DNA of 15,039 nucleotides, taken from the NCBI GenBank assembly GCA_031285245.1, contig JAITWN010000196.1, positions 1 to 15,039 on the forward strand, in the 5' to 3' direction. Both the position numbers and the translations under genes were made by a program. A model generated the notes under the pieces. That model was not told where the DNA came from, did not search any database, and saw only the letters and a program-made list of their open reading frames with translations. Below, one piece after another: positions 1 to 6,613 of this stretch (the first letter of the stretch is position 1; every line of letters starts with the position of its first letter). The DNA is from Chromatiales bacterium. Lineage in GTDB: Bacteria; Pseudomonadota; Gammaproteobacteria; SZUA-140.

Positions 1-1122
1 CAGCAACGCAATCAGCATGACCACCGGCACGAACACGCCTGCGATGCGATCGGCAATTTCCTGGATTGGCGGCTTGGAGCCCTGTGCTTCCTCGACCATA
101 CGTACGATGCGAGCGAGTACGGTAGCCTCACCCACGCGAGTTGCTTGAAAGCGCAGCACGCCCTGGCCGTTCACGGTGCCCGCAATGACTTCGTCCCCCG
201 TTTTTTTGGCAACAGGAACTGGCTCTCCGGTGATCATCGATTCATCGATGTAACTCATCCCATCGACTATCACACCATCTACAGGAATGCGTTCACCCGG
301 ACGCACGATGAGCTGATTGCCGACCCTTACTGCTGCAAGCGCTACCTCAGTCTCGCTTGCGCCATCGATCACGCGCGCAGTGGTGCTTTGCAAACGTAGG
401 AGGCGCGTGATCGCTTGCGATGTGCGGCCGCGTGCTCGCGCTTCGAGATATCGCCCAAGTAGAATCAGCGTGACGATGACAGCCGCGGCTTCGAAGTAGA
501 GATTATCGGTGCCTGGCGGAAAGATTCCTGGTGCGATCAGCACGAGCGTTGAGTAAGTCCAAGCGGCGCCTGCGCCAATCATCACCAGTGAATTCATGCC
601 GGGATTCAAATGCTGAATTTCGGACCAACCCGACATGAGAAAACGGCGACCAGCGTAGAGCAATACCGGTGTCGCCAGGATGAATTCCAGCCAACGCCAT
701 ACCGCATGAGGAAGCAATTTTTCCATGCCTGTCATGAGGGCGGGAATCATCATCGGCAGCATCACCAGCAGGGCGAGTGGCACAGTGAGCGTGAGGGAAA
801 AAGCGAGATCGCGCCGCAGTCCTTCTACGCTTTCCTTGGCGTGATCGGCTGACTGGCGATCCAGTGCTTGAGGTTCGTAACCCGCCTGCGTGATGCTCGC
901 GCGAATCTGTGCTTCGTCGATATCGGTGGGTAGATATGAGACGCTGGCCTTACCTGTTGCGAGATTGACGCTGGCGGAGATTACCCCCGGCTGTTTTGCG
1001 ATAGCCCGCTCGACACGGCGCACGCACGCGGCGCAGGTCATGCCGCCAACGCCGATATCGATGCGTTTGGAAGCCGAGTGCTTGGATGAATCAACGGTAC
1101 TTGAGGATTTCCATGAGCTCAT
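1..1122 (-). CDS. copA: Copper-translocating P-type ATPase CopA, N-terminal part (runs off the left edge)
   Basis: A P1B-type ATPase that exports Cu(I) across the inner membrane using ATP. 374 codons are present, about half of the usual length. Visible in order: an N-terminal heavy-metal-associated domain with GMTCAACV (about residues 27-34), a membrane region with several hydrophobic helices (about residues 110-240), and the actuator domain with the TGEP phosphatase motif preceded by SMI (about residue 300). The window ends in EIADRIAGVFVPVV, just before the helix expected to carry the CPC copper site. The DKTGT phosphorylation motif lies outside. The ATG at 1122 is chosen because GGAGAG stands 7 bases upstream. 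It lies inside the preceding 41-codon ORF (32-base overlap), which suggests translational coupling. Identification as a copper or silver pump rests on the HMA domain, the TGEP actuator motif and the copZ neighbour; the metal-binding CPC site cannot be seen. Confidence 0.93.
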   Translation of the reverse strand, partial: MSSWKSSSTVDSSKHSASKRIDIGVGGMTCAACVRRVERAIAKQPGVISASVNLATGKASVSYLPTDIDEAQIRASITQAGYEPQALDRQSADHAKESVEGLRRDLAFSLTLTVPLALLVMLPMMIPALMTGMEKLLPHAVWRWLEFILATPVLLYAGRRFLMSGWSEIQHLNPGMNSLVMIGAGAAWTYSTLVLIAPGIFPPGTDNLYFEAAAVIVTLILLGRYLEARARGRTSQAITRLLRLQSTTARVIDGASETEVALAAVRVGNQLIVRPGERIPVDGVIVDGMSYIDESMITGEPVPVAKKTGDEVIAGTVNGQGVLRFQATRVGEATVLARIVRMVEEAQGSKPPIQEIADRIAGVFVPVVMLIALL

Positions 1123-1216
1123 CGACGATCTCTCCGGCGTCTCCACGCTCGGTTGCGGTGACGACATGATCGTGCAGATGGCTGCGCGGTACGATACTGC
1201 TGAGGTGCTCGCTCAT
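1091..1216 (-). CDS. Small ORF, 41 aa, possibly the C-terminal end of a CsoR/FrmR-family metal sensor
   Basis: This 41-codon ORF sits between copZ and copA, in the same frame as copZ and separated from its stop by only four codons. The product has a histidine pair in SHLHDHVV (residues 12-19) and ends in EIVDELMEILKYR. This resembles, by eye only, the last helix of CsoR/RcnR/FrmR repressors, which often end in a DELxxxLK-like helix. A complete family member has about 90 residues, so the N-terminal half with its Cys and DNA-binding helices is missing. No good ribosome binding site precedes the ATG at 1216. It could be a real small metal-binding protein, a decayed copper repressor, or simply a leader ORF whose translation feeds copA, which starts inside it. 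The family assignment is tentative. Confidence 0.4.
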   Translation of the reverse strand: MSEHLSSIVPRSHLHDHVVTATERGDAGEIVDELMEILKYR

Positions 1217-1228
1217 GCCTGATGGTCT

Positions 1229-1429
1229 TCAGGCTGGCCTGGCGCTGTAGCCTTCATCTTCTACTGCTGCGATCAAGGCCTGCGCATTCGCCGTGCCTTC
1301 AACCTTGGCGCTGCCGCGCTTGGCATCGACCTCGACGACCTGGCTCACGCCCGGCACCGCGGCCAACGCTTTGCTTACGGCCGCTGCGCAATGGTTGCAT
1401 GTCATGCCTTCAATCTTGAGTTCGATCAT
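1229..1429 (-). CDS. copZ: CopZ-like copper chaperone (HMA domain)
   Basis: This 66-residue protein is a single heavy-metal-associated domain, the normal size for cytoplasmic copper chaperones. It binds Cu(I) through the two cysteines of GMTCNHC (residues 8-14) and hands it to CopA or a copper sensor. The rest fits the ferredoxin-like fold of the family: a hydrophobic strand MIELKIEG at the start, a helix AAAVSKALAAVPGV, and a C-terminal helix ending in EDEGYSARPA. The ATG at 1429 has AGGAAG nine bases upstream (1439-1444, minus strand) and a TATAAT box further up. It is the first gene of the operon, followed by a small ORF and copA. Copper is the most likely metal from the MTCxxC motif and the neighbour, but zinc or silver binding cannot be excluded from sequence alone. 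Confidence 0.9.
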   Translation of the reverse strand: MIELKIEGMTCNHCAAAVSKALAAVPGVSQVVEVDAKRGSAKVEGTANAQALIAAVEDEGYSARPA

Positions 1430-1464
1430 GTGATTTTTCTTCCTATCTCATTGGGGAAGAGGGG

Positions 1465-1470
1465 ATTATA
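1465..1470 (-). promoter_or_regulatory. Putative -10 box of the copZ-copA operon
   Basis: Read on the minus strand this is a perfect TATAAT, 36 bases upstream of the copZ ATG. The hexamer 17 bases further upstream is CTGTCC, a poor match to TTGACA. A weak -35 would fit an activator-dependent metal-induced promoter, but no clear CueR or CsoR operator was recognised. Confidence 0.5.
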
Positions 1471-1635
1471 GCGTGGGCTCGCCACAAGGACAGTGCAGGG
1501 GCTTTGCGGTATGATGGCCCGAAAACGGTAACATCGTTTTGATGAAATGCCGATATGCCTGATACATCGGGGCCGGGCGCAGTGATCCGAGCCTGGTGGT
1601 GATCTGAACCTGATGATTTCCAAGGGAACAGCAAG

Positions 1636-2097
1636 ATGGAACGTATAACGATGTCGCTCGATTCAGCTCTAGCTGGTTTGTTCGACGCTTTCATCGCCGA
1701 GCGGGGATATACCAATCGTTCCGAAGCCATGCGGGATTTGATCCGTCAGCAGCTCGAAAAGGAACGTCTGGAAAAATCCGATGACGGCTACTGCGTCGCG
1801 ACGCTCAGCTACGTCTACAACCATCACGAGCTTGAGCTCGCCAGCCGTATTACGCACGTTCACCATCAGCATCACGAACTCAATCTCTCCAGCATGCATG
1901 TGCATCTGGACCACGATAATTGTCTTGAAATCGCGTTGATGCGCGGTCCGGTCCATGAGGTACGCACGTTTGCCAATGCTGTTATGGCGGAGCGTGGTGT
2001 GCGTCATGGCAAGCTCAGCATGGTGCCGGTAGACGTCGATGACACCAGCCATACGCATGGTGGGCCGTCTCATGTTCACAGCCGCCCGCTGACCTGA
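1636..2097 (+). CDS. nikR: Nickel-responsive regulator NikR with a His-rich C-terminal extension
   Basis: NikR is a cytoplasmic tetrameric repressor that binds DNA through N-terminal ribbon-helix-helix domains when its ACT-like C-terminal domain binds Ni(II). The protein (153 aa) matches the E. coli family layout: RHH strand ERITMSL at residues 2-8, a helix with RGYTNRSEAMRDLI (23-36), and the metal domain SYVYNHHELELASR (58-71). The four nickel ligands of E. coli NikR (H76, H87, H89, C95) align with H77, H88, H90 and C96. The RBS is AAGGGAAC just before the ATG. E. coli NikR ends at 133 residues. This one has about 20 more, with four histidines in SHTHGGPSHVH (138-148). No nickel transporter or hydrogenase gene lies in the window; the neighbours are a copper operon (divergent) and a phosphatase 17 bases downstream. 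The regulated genes must lie elsewhere. Confidence 0.95.
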   Translation: MERITMSLDSALAGLFDAFIAERGYTNRSEAMRDLIRQQLEKERLEKSDDGYCVATLSYVYNHHELELASRITHVHHQHHELNLSSMHVHLDHDNCLEIALMRGPVHEVRTFANAVMAERGVRHGKLSMVPVDVDDTSHTHGGPSHVHSRPLT

Positions 2098-2114
2098 GGC
2101 GACAGCGTTTTCGC

Positions 2115-2765
2115 ATGAGAGAAAAAGACCAACGCACGGGCGTCATCTTCGTCCGCCATGGCAAAGTCGATTTTCCGCACGACCGCCTTTATTGCGATGA
2201 CCGCGAAGATCCGCCGCTGACCGTTGAGGGGCATGCCCACGCCCGCCATGCCGCAGAGCTGATTGCCGGCCAGGAAGTGGCGGCAGTCTACGCGAGCCCC
2301 ATGCAGCGCACGCGCGACACGGCGGCGCCGATTGTCGTGGCAACGGGTGCACCGTTTCATATCCATGCCGGCCTGCGCGAACGCCCCTTTGGCATCTGGG
2401 ACGGGCTTCATTTCGAGCAGATCGCGCGCGATTATCCGGAAGATTTTCGGGCGTGGAAACAAGACCCTATCGAATTCGTGCCGGAAGGTGGCGAGCCGAT
2501 CACCGCGCACATGCGCCGCGTGCGCGGAGCGCTCAAGGAGATTCTCACCGCTCACGCAGGCAAACTGGTGGTGGTGGTGGCGCATGTCGGGCCGATACGT
2601 ATGTGTTTGACGGACGCATTGTCGATGCCGCTCGCCGCTTATCGCCGTCTCGTCATCGACTATGGTTCGCTCAGTCGCGTCGACTACGGCCGTGAGCAGA
2701 ACAACGTGATGTATATGAATCACTACGATCGGCAGCGCGAGCAGCCATCACCCGGCATCAAATAG
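2115..2765 (+). CDS. Histidine phosphatase family protein (phosphoglycerate mutase-like)
   Basis: This 216-residue soluble protein belongs to the histidine phosphatase superfamily (CobC, SixA, phosphoglycerate mutase branch), which removes phosphate from small molecules or proteins through a phosphohistidine intermediate. The catalytic RHG motif is VRHGK, with nucleophile H15 and R14. The second arginine is R65 in ASPMQRTRDTA, the acid is E89 in LRERPFGIWDGL, and the second histidine is H157 in VVVVAHVGPIR. All catalytic positions are therefore present, so it should be active. It starts 17 bases after nikR with no terminator between them, so the two are probably co-transcribed. The substrate cannot be told from sequence; CobC-type alpha-ribazole phosphatase activity is one possibility and would fit a metal or cobalamin link, but nothing here proves it. 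Confidence 0.85.
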   Translation: MREKDQRTGVIFVRHGKVDFPHDRLYCDDREDPPLTVEGHAHARHAAELIAGQEVAAVYASPMQRTRDTAAPIVVATGAPFHIHAGLRERPFGIWDGLHFEQIARDYPEDFRAWKQDPIEFVPEGGEPITAHMRRVRGALKEILTAHAGKLVVVVAHVGPIRMCLTDALSMPLAAYRRLVIDYGSLSRVDYGREQNNVMYMNHYDRQREQPSPGIK

Positions 2766-2918
2766 ACATCATCGGAGCGACCGGCTAGAATTGAAGCCCT
2801 TGGTACGGAAGTGAAATGCACTGGTTGCAAGAGGCAGCCGGTCAGGCTTGATAAAGTTTTCGAGCACGGTAAGGCCGGATGAACCGGGTTCCGTAGCGCG
2901 GTTTCTGGGAGAGAAAAA

Positions 2919-3911
2919 ATGATCAGAGACGTCCGTTCGCTTTGTACATCAGTGTTGCTTGCCTCCCTTGCTGGAGTGGCGCAAGCGGCGCCTCCGGTAT
3001 TCGATAACTGGAGCGTCACCAACGGGAATATCAATGTGCCATGCGCCGCCGGGTTTACCTGCTCGGTTCTTACGTCTGGCGCTGGCTTCATGCAAGTGCA
3101 ATGGGTGTCTCAGTCCACCGGTATCAATGACCCTTCCGTCACCTATATCCAGACTATCGTTACCGATGCTAATGCCGATGGTCCGCTAGCGGGTCTCGCT
3201 TACGTCGACGAAAGCTTTGTCCAGCTTGGCGGTAACAACGGCATCATGGGGCAACAGCGTCAGGCGTCGACGGATGCCACGGGTACATTCTCGAGTACGA
3301 GTAATCTCAATATTGGTTGGGCGAATACGGTCGCTGGCAGCCCCACCATGACCATCAGCCAGTCGTTTACCTCGCCAGGTGGCGCGGCGCTTGGCGATGA
3401 GTTCAGCAATAGCTTCACCATGGATTTGATTGGCAGCGATGTGGATCCCGATGGCAGCAACCGCAATCGTCGTATCAACATCGACCAGAACGTAGGCATG
3501 GGGGACGGTGTGACTGCCTCCACTGATCTGCAGCGTTTCGTGGTAGTGGGAACACGCGGCAGCTTTACTCAGGCAGGCGGTTCACTGACGCTGGGGCCGG
3601 CAGATGGCAGCAATTTCCCGCAGAGCAATACCAATAACCCAACGCTTCCGACGGGTGGAACAGTGAATTGGGCGGCTGGCGATGATGTCATGGTGCGCTG
3701 GTTGGGCCAGACCCTTGCTCTTCCAGGCCAGGGGAACTCTGTGTTTGGTTTCCAGGGCATAGTCAACAACAGCGGCACAAGCACTACCCCGACGAATGAA
3801 GTGACCACGTTCTCTACGTCCAGCACCGGCATTACGCCCAATGGCAGTGGTGGTTACGTGCAGCCGTTCAGTTGGAATGCGGCTTTTGGAACTGCGCCGA
3901 CAATTCCGTAG
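2919..3911 (+). CDS. Secreted protein of unknown function, 330 aa
   Basis: I do not recognise this family. The N-terminus is a clear Sec signal peptide: basic MIRDVR, hydrophobic VLLASLAGV, and a likely cleavage at AQA-A (after residue 23). The mature part is about 307 residues, rich in Gly, Ser, Thr and Asn, with few charged residues apart from one stretch around DVDPDGSNRNRRINID (residues about 174-189). Two cysteines near the mature N-terminus (C42 and C48) could form a disulfide. There is no membrane anchor, LPXTG or PEP-CTERM tail and no visible catalytic motif. The composition suggests a beta-rich extracellular, surface or periplasmic protein. GGGAGAG precedes the ATG. It lies alone, with about 150 bases upstream and a strong terminator downstream, so it is probably a single-gene transcript. 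Coding is well supported by length and the signal peptide. Confidence 0.75.
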   Translation: MIRDVRSLCTSVLLASLAGVAQAAPPVFDNWSVTNGNINVPCAAGFTCSVLTSGAGFMQVQWVSQSTGINDPSVTYIQTIVTDANADGPLAGLAYVDESFVQLGGNNGIMGQQRQASTDATGTFSSTSNLNIGWANTVAGSPTMTISQSFTSPGGAALGDEFSNSFTMDLIGSDVDPDGSNRNRRINIDQNVGMGDGVTASTDLQRFVVVGTRGSFTQAGGSLTLGPADGSNFPQSNTNNPTLPTGGTVNWAAGDDVMVRWLGQTLALPGQGNSVFGFQGIVNNSGTSTTPTNEVTTFSTSSTGITPNGSGGYVQPFSWNAAFGTAPTIP

Positions 3912-3960
3912 CCCTCACCGTAAGAAATCTGTTCTTGCAAAGCGCGTACGCGTGATAACA

Positions 3961-3990
3961 AGAGAAGGGGATATCCCCTTCTCTTTTTTT
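3961..3990 (+). terminator. Rho-independent terminator of the 2919-3911 gene
   Basis: A perfect 24-base palindrome, AGAGAAGGGGAT followed by its reverse complement (3961-3984), runs directly into a T tract to 3990. The stem is GC-rich at its top and would keep a short ATAT loop. It stands 50 bases after the stop codon at 3911 and separates this gene from the methyltransferase cluster. Confidence 0.92.
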
Positions 3991-4003
3991 ACCCAAATTC
4001 AGG

Positions 4004-4054
4004 TGATCTGGCCAAAGCCCATCGAGTGCGCTCCCTTCGCTCTTCGCCAGATCA
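4004..4054. repeat. Inverted repeat in the leader of the methyltransferase gene
   Basis: TGATCTGGC (4004-4012) and GCCAGATCA (4046-4054) are perfect 9-base inverted arms with 33 bases between them. The inner part can form a smaller GCG/CGC stem (about 4026-4041). The element ends 33 bases before the ATG at 4088, so in the transcript it would be a stem-loop in the 5' leader. It does not match any riboswitch consensus I know, including the SAH and SAM types I looked for because of the downstream methyltransferase. Confidence 0.5.
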
Positions 4055-4087
4055 TCAGCGTTCTAAAACGAGAGAAGAATCCCAGTC

Positions 4088-5101
4088 ATGAATAAGCAAA
4101 TTACCGGTGCAGAACTTGATCCAATGGCCGTCATGCGCGTCGCATCGGCTTATTGGAACTCCAGCATCCTGCACGCTGCCAATGCGCTTGATGTATTCAC
4201 CAGCTTGTCCAAGCAGGGCCCGGCCACAGCTGAAGAAATGGCGGCGCGCTGCAAAGTCGATGTACGCGGCATCGAGATGATCCTGATGGGCTGCTGCTGC
4301 CTCGGTTTCATGGAAAAGAAGGACGGCAAGTTCTTCAATACGCCGCTGGCGGAAACCTTCCTGGTCGAAGGCAGCCCGCGCAATCAGCGCGGCATTGTCT
4401 CGATGTTCAAGGACTGGGTGCTGCCGTGGTCGCGCATCGAAGATGCCGTGCGCACCGGCAAGCCCGTCGTCGAGAAGCAGCATGATCACGGCGAAGAAGC
4501 GACCCGCACTTACATCACCGGCATGTTGCACCGCGGTATCCCCCAGGCGTGGTTGCTCGCTGAGCAGGTCGATCTTTCCAGCCGCAAGAAGATGCTTGAT
4601 GTCGGCGGCGGCCCCGGAATTTTTTCGATCATCATGTGTCAGAAGTACGCGGGCTTGAAAGCAGCCGTGCTTGATCTGCCGCAGACGCTGCGCGTCACAC
4701 GCGACATCATCAAAGACTGGAAAGCCGAAGGCAAAGTCACCACGGTCGAAGGCAGCTATATGGATGCCGGTTATGGCAGTGGCTACGATGTGGTGCTGAC
4801 GTCATCGATGATCAGCCAGGAAGGCCCGGAAGTGGTGAAGCACATTCTGCGTGAGTCCTACAAAGCGATGGAAAGCGGTGGCATCATTCTGATTCAGGAG
4901 CAGTTCCTGGATGACAAGAAGGATGGTCCAATGTTGCCAGTGCAGGTCGGGCTCAATCAGCTAATTCATACGCCGGCGGGTCGCGCGTACTCCGCGCAGG
5001 AAGTCGCCGAGTTCGCAGCAGAAATCGGCTTCACGCAGCTCAGCTATCGCCCGCTGCCTGACCCGAGCCCGTTTACCTTGATCACGGGGATCAAACCATA
5101 A
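4088..5101 (+). CDS. SAM-dependent methyltransferase, O-methyltransferase (COMT-like) family
   Basis: This 337-residue cytoplasmic protein has the two-domain layout of the COMT/hydroxyneurosporene methyltransferase family. The N-terminal winged-helix dimerisation domain (about residues 10-90, with SSILHAANALDVF at 25-37) leads into a SAM-binding Rossmann domain with motif I LDVGGGPGIFS (170-180) and the acidic residue of VLDLPQT (194-200). Length is normal for the family. In plant O-methyltransferases a catalytic histidine follows motif IV as LHDW. Here the equivalent stretch is VVLTSSMISQEGPE (235-248), without that histidine. The enzyme may therefore methylate another kind of acceptor or use another base. 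GAGAGAAG lies upstream of the ATG at 4088. The LolA-like gene follows after 20 bases, so the two are probably co-transcribed. Methyltransferase identity is firm; the substrate is unknown. Confidence 0.88.
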   Translation: MNKQITGAELDPMAVMRVASAYWNSSILHAANALDVFTSLSKQGPATAEEMAARCKVDVRGIEMILMGCCCLGFMEKKDGKFFNTPLAETFLVEGSPRNQRGIVSMFKDWVLPWSRIEDAVRTGKPVVEKQHDHGEEATRTYITGMLHRGIPQAWLLAEQVDLSSRKKMLDVGGGPGIFSIIMCQKYAGLKAAVLDLPQTLRVTRDIIKDWKAEGKVTTVEGSYMDAGYGSGYDVVLTSSMISQEGPEVVKHILRESYKAMESGGIILIQEQFLDDKKDGPMLPVQVGLNQLIHTPAGRAYSAQEVAEFAAEIGFTQLSYRPLPDPSPFTLITGIKP

Positions 5102-5121
5102 AGCGCTTGCTTGCATCAGCT

Positions 5122-6063
5122 ATGAATGCGCAGAGATGTCGGCGTACGGCATCTCTGCCAGTGCTGATCATCGCCGCCGCGGCAGTTTTATCGACGATGT
5201 GCGTCGATGTCGCCGCGCAGGACGATCAGCCGCCTGCCGAGCAGGCTCAGCCCCAGCGTCAATCTCAGCCTCAACCCGTAAGCGGCGCTGATTTCATCAA
5301 GCAGTGCGTCTTCAAGTATCCCGGTAAGGACCAGCAGGGCAAGTTCACCGTCACTTTGCGTGATCGTGACGGCCAGACCAAACGCAGCGAATATCTGCGG
5401 TTCTGGAAGGACTACGATGGCGCTGATGACGTCGCCGATAAAATGCTCCTGTTCACGATGTTTCCTCCCGATGCGCGTGGCTCAGCTTTCATGCGCGTTG
5501 CCTATACGCCAGAAAGCGAGAAACCGGTGGATCAGTGGATCTATCTTCCGCTGCTGAAAAAAATCCGCCGCGTGACGATCCGTGATCCAGGCGACAGTTT
5601 CCTCAATTCCAATCTCACGTTCGCTGATGTCAGCCCGCGCGCGCTCGGCGCCGATGAGCATCGCTATCTCGGCGTGACTACTGTGGCTGGCCACGCTTTC
5701 CACGTGGTGGAAAGCACGCCGAAGGAAAAGCGTCCGCTCTACGGCAAGCGCGTGTTCTGGTTCAGCCAGCCAGACAATTGGGAAAACTGCGTTACCGATC
5801 GCATTGATTACTATGACACCAGCGGTCAGTTGCTCAAAGATCAGTTCATCAACTGGCAGCAGATCGATGGCGCATGGATGTGGAGAACCTCATTGGTGCG
5901 TAGCTACCAGAACGGCACCGCCTCGGCTTTCGAAATGAGCGATATGCGCGTCAACGTCGGGCTTAGCGATGATCTGTTCAGTGCCCGCTCTCTGGAACGA
6001 GGGCCTGAGCTGATTCAGCGCAACATGCCTAATTCCGCTCCTGCCCCGGATTCCAAGCCCTAA
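5122..6063 (+). CDS. Outer membrane lipoprotein-sorting (LolA-like) periplasmic protein
   Basis: This protein has a Sec signal peptide (MNAQRCRR, hydrophobic LPVLIIAAAAVLS, likely cleavage near VAAQ-DD at residue 33), a Gln/Pro-rich linker (about 34-52), and a LolA-like domain. The recognised hallmarks of the LolA_like/outer membrane lipoprotein-sorting group are FWKDYDG... MLLFTMFPPDARGSAF (about 94-123), WIYLPLLKKIRRV, and DSFLNSNLTFADV. The fold is an incomplete beta-barrel with a hydrophobic cavity that carries lipidic cargo through the periplasm. Family members often occur beside DUF1302 outer-membrane proteins, and often beside RND pumps. Here a DUF1302-like gene follows but no pump is present. 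The ATG at 5122 is preferred; an in-frame TTG at 5107 would add five residues, and neither has a strong RBS. The hydrophobic cargo is an inference from the fold. Confidence 0.8.
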   Translation: MNAQRCRRTASLPVLIIAAAAVLSTMCVDVAAQDDQPPAEQAQPQRQSQPQPVSGADFIKQCVFKYPGKDQQGKFTVTLRDRDGQTKRSEYLRFWKDYDGADDVADKMLLFTMFPPDARGSAFMRVAYTPESEKPVDQWIYLPLLKKIRRVTIRDPGDSFLNSNLTFADVSPRALGADEHRYLGVTTVAGHAFHVVESTPKEKRPLYGKRVFWFSQPDNWENCVTDRIDYYDTSGQLLKDQFINWQQIDGAWMWRTSLVRSYQNGTASAFEMSDMRVNVGLSDDLFSARSLERGPELIQRNMPNSAPAPDSKP

Positions 6064-6129
6064 CAAGCTCTGATCAGCTCTGGAGGCCGTCCTTCTCCGC
6101 TGGTCTCCATGTACAACAACTTGTCCGTT

Positions 6130-6150
6130 ATGTTATACAACGCATAACAT
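6130..6150. promoter_or_regulatory. Inverted repeat, candidate operator/promoter of the 6182-11617 operon
   Basis: ATGTTAT (6130-6136) and ATAACAT (6144-6150) form a perfect 7-base dyad with 7 bases between, in an AT-rich patch 32 bases before the ATG at 6182. TTGTCC at 6121-6126 could be a -35 and the right arm a -10. The next gene encodes a predicted ribbon-helix-helix protein, so this could be its own operator. That link is inferred. Confidence 0.5.
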
Positions 6151-6181
6151 CAACGAGCAGGTGAAAAGCTGGAGGGGAATC

Positions 6182-6613
6182 ATGCAGGATTTTGCCAGAC
6201 AGATGCGCAATCTGGGTCGTGATCAAGCGCGCGCTATGCGTGATAAGGCGCGCAGCGAAGCAGCCAAGCGTAAAGAAGAGTATTTGGGCGCGAGAGTACC
6301 GAAAGAGCTGCGTGATCGTGTGATCGCTGAAGCTGAAGCGCTTGGCGTACCAGTCTCGATTCTAATTCGTAATGTATTGGAGCAAGCATTCGGTGCGCAA
6401 AAAGCGCAGGGTGCTATGCCGCGCGCGGAGCAAGTAAAGCCACGCCCAACATTTCCTCAGGTGATAGGTTGGGAGCGTATCGTGCTGAATCGCTCCATGC
6501 CTTGTGCATCCTGCGCTACTGATATCGAAGCTGGTGCATCAGTTGCACTCGGCTTTGCCGTTCCGGGCGAAGATCATGTTATCCTGTGCGCCAAATGCAA
6601 GGAGCTCGCCTGA
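6182..6613 (+). CDS. Ribbon-helix-helix protein with a C-terminal zinc ribbon
   Basis: This is a 143-residue soluble protein. Residues about 1-32 are a highly charged helix (MRDKARSEAAKRKEEY), then comes a stretch like CopG/Arc ribbon-helix-helix proteins: YLGARVPKELRDRVIAEAEA (34-53) and LGVPVSILIRNVLEQAFG (54-71). A linker leads to a C-terminal CxxC...CxxC module, with C108 and C111 (MPCASCA) and C136 and C139 (ILCAKCK), likely a structural zinc ribbon. The ATG at 6182 follows GGAGGGG at about seven bases and is preferred over the GTG at 6161. The gene is the first of a tightly packed set, since the DUF1302-like gene begins inside its end. A palindrome (6130-6150) lies just upstream. I infer a DNA-binding autoregulator of the outer-membrane genes; a redox or metal sensing role for the cysteines is possible but unproven. 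Confidence 0.7.
   Translation: MQDFARQMRNLGRDQARAMRDKARSEAAKRKEEYLGARVPKELRDRVIAEAEALGVPVSILIRNVLEQAFGAQKAQGAMPRAEQVKPRPTFPQVIGWERIVLNRSMPCASCATDIEAGASVALGFAVPGEDHVILCAKCKELA

Noticed and set aside
1510..1570. NikR operator upstream of nikR
   Set aside because: GTATGA occurs at 1509-1514, but no TCATAC partner follows at the right distance. CCGAT/ATCGG (1550-1570) is only a 5-base dyad, so no operator is claimed.
1581..1635. TPP riboswitch before nikR
   Set aside because: TGAACCTGAT followed by GGGAA looks like the 3' half of a TPP riboswitch, but the P4/P5 arm is far too short, the CTGAGA motif is missing in the 5' half, and nikR is not a thiamine gene.
2076..2723. 215-codon minus-strand open frame opposite the histidine phosphatase
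   Set aside because: The plus-strand frame contains all catalytic residues of the histidine phosphatase family; the opposite frame is a shadow without recognisable features.
2766..2918. Cyclic-di-GMP riboswitch in the leader of the secreted protein gene
   Set aside because: Some GGTAAGG- and CGGGTT-like words recall the GEMM-I consensus, but the conserved core and the paired helices could not be lined up. Only a weak GAACC/GGTTC hairpin is present.
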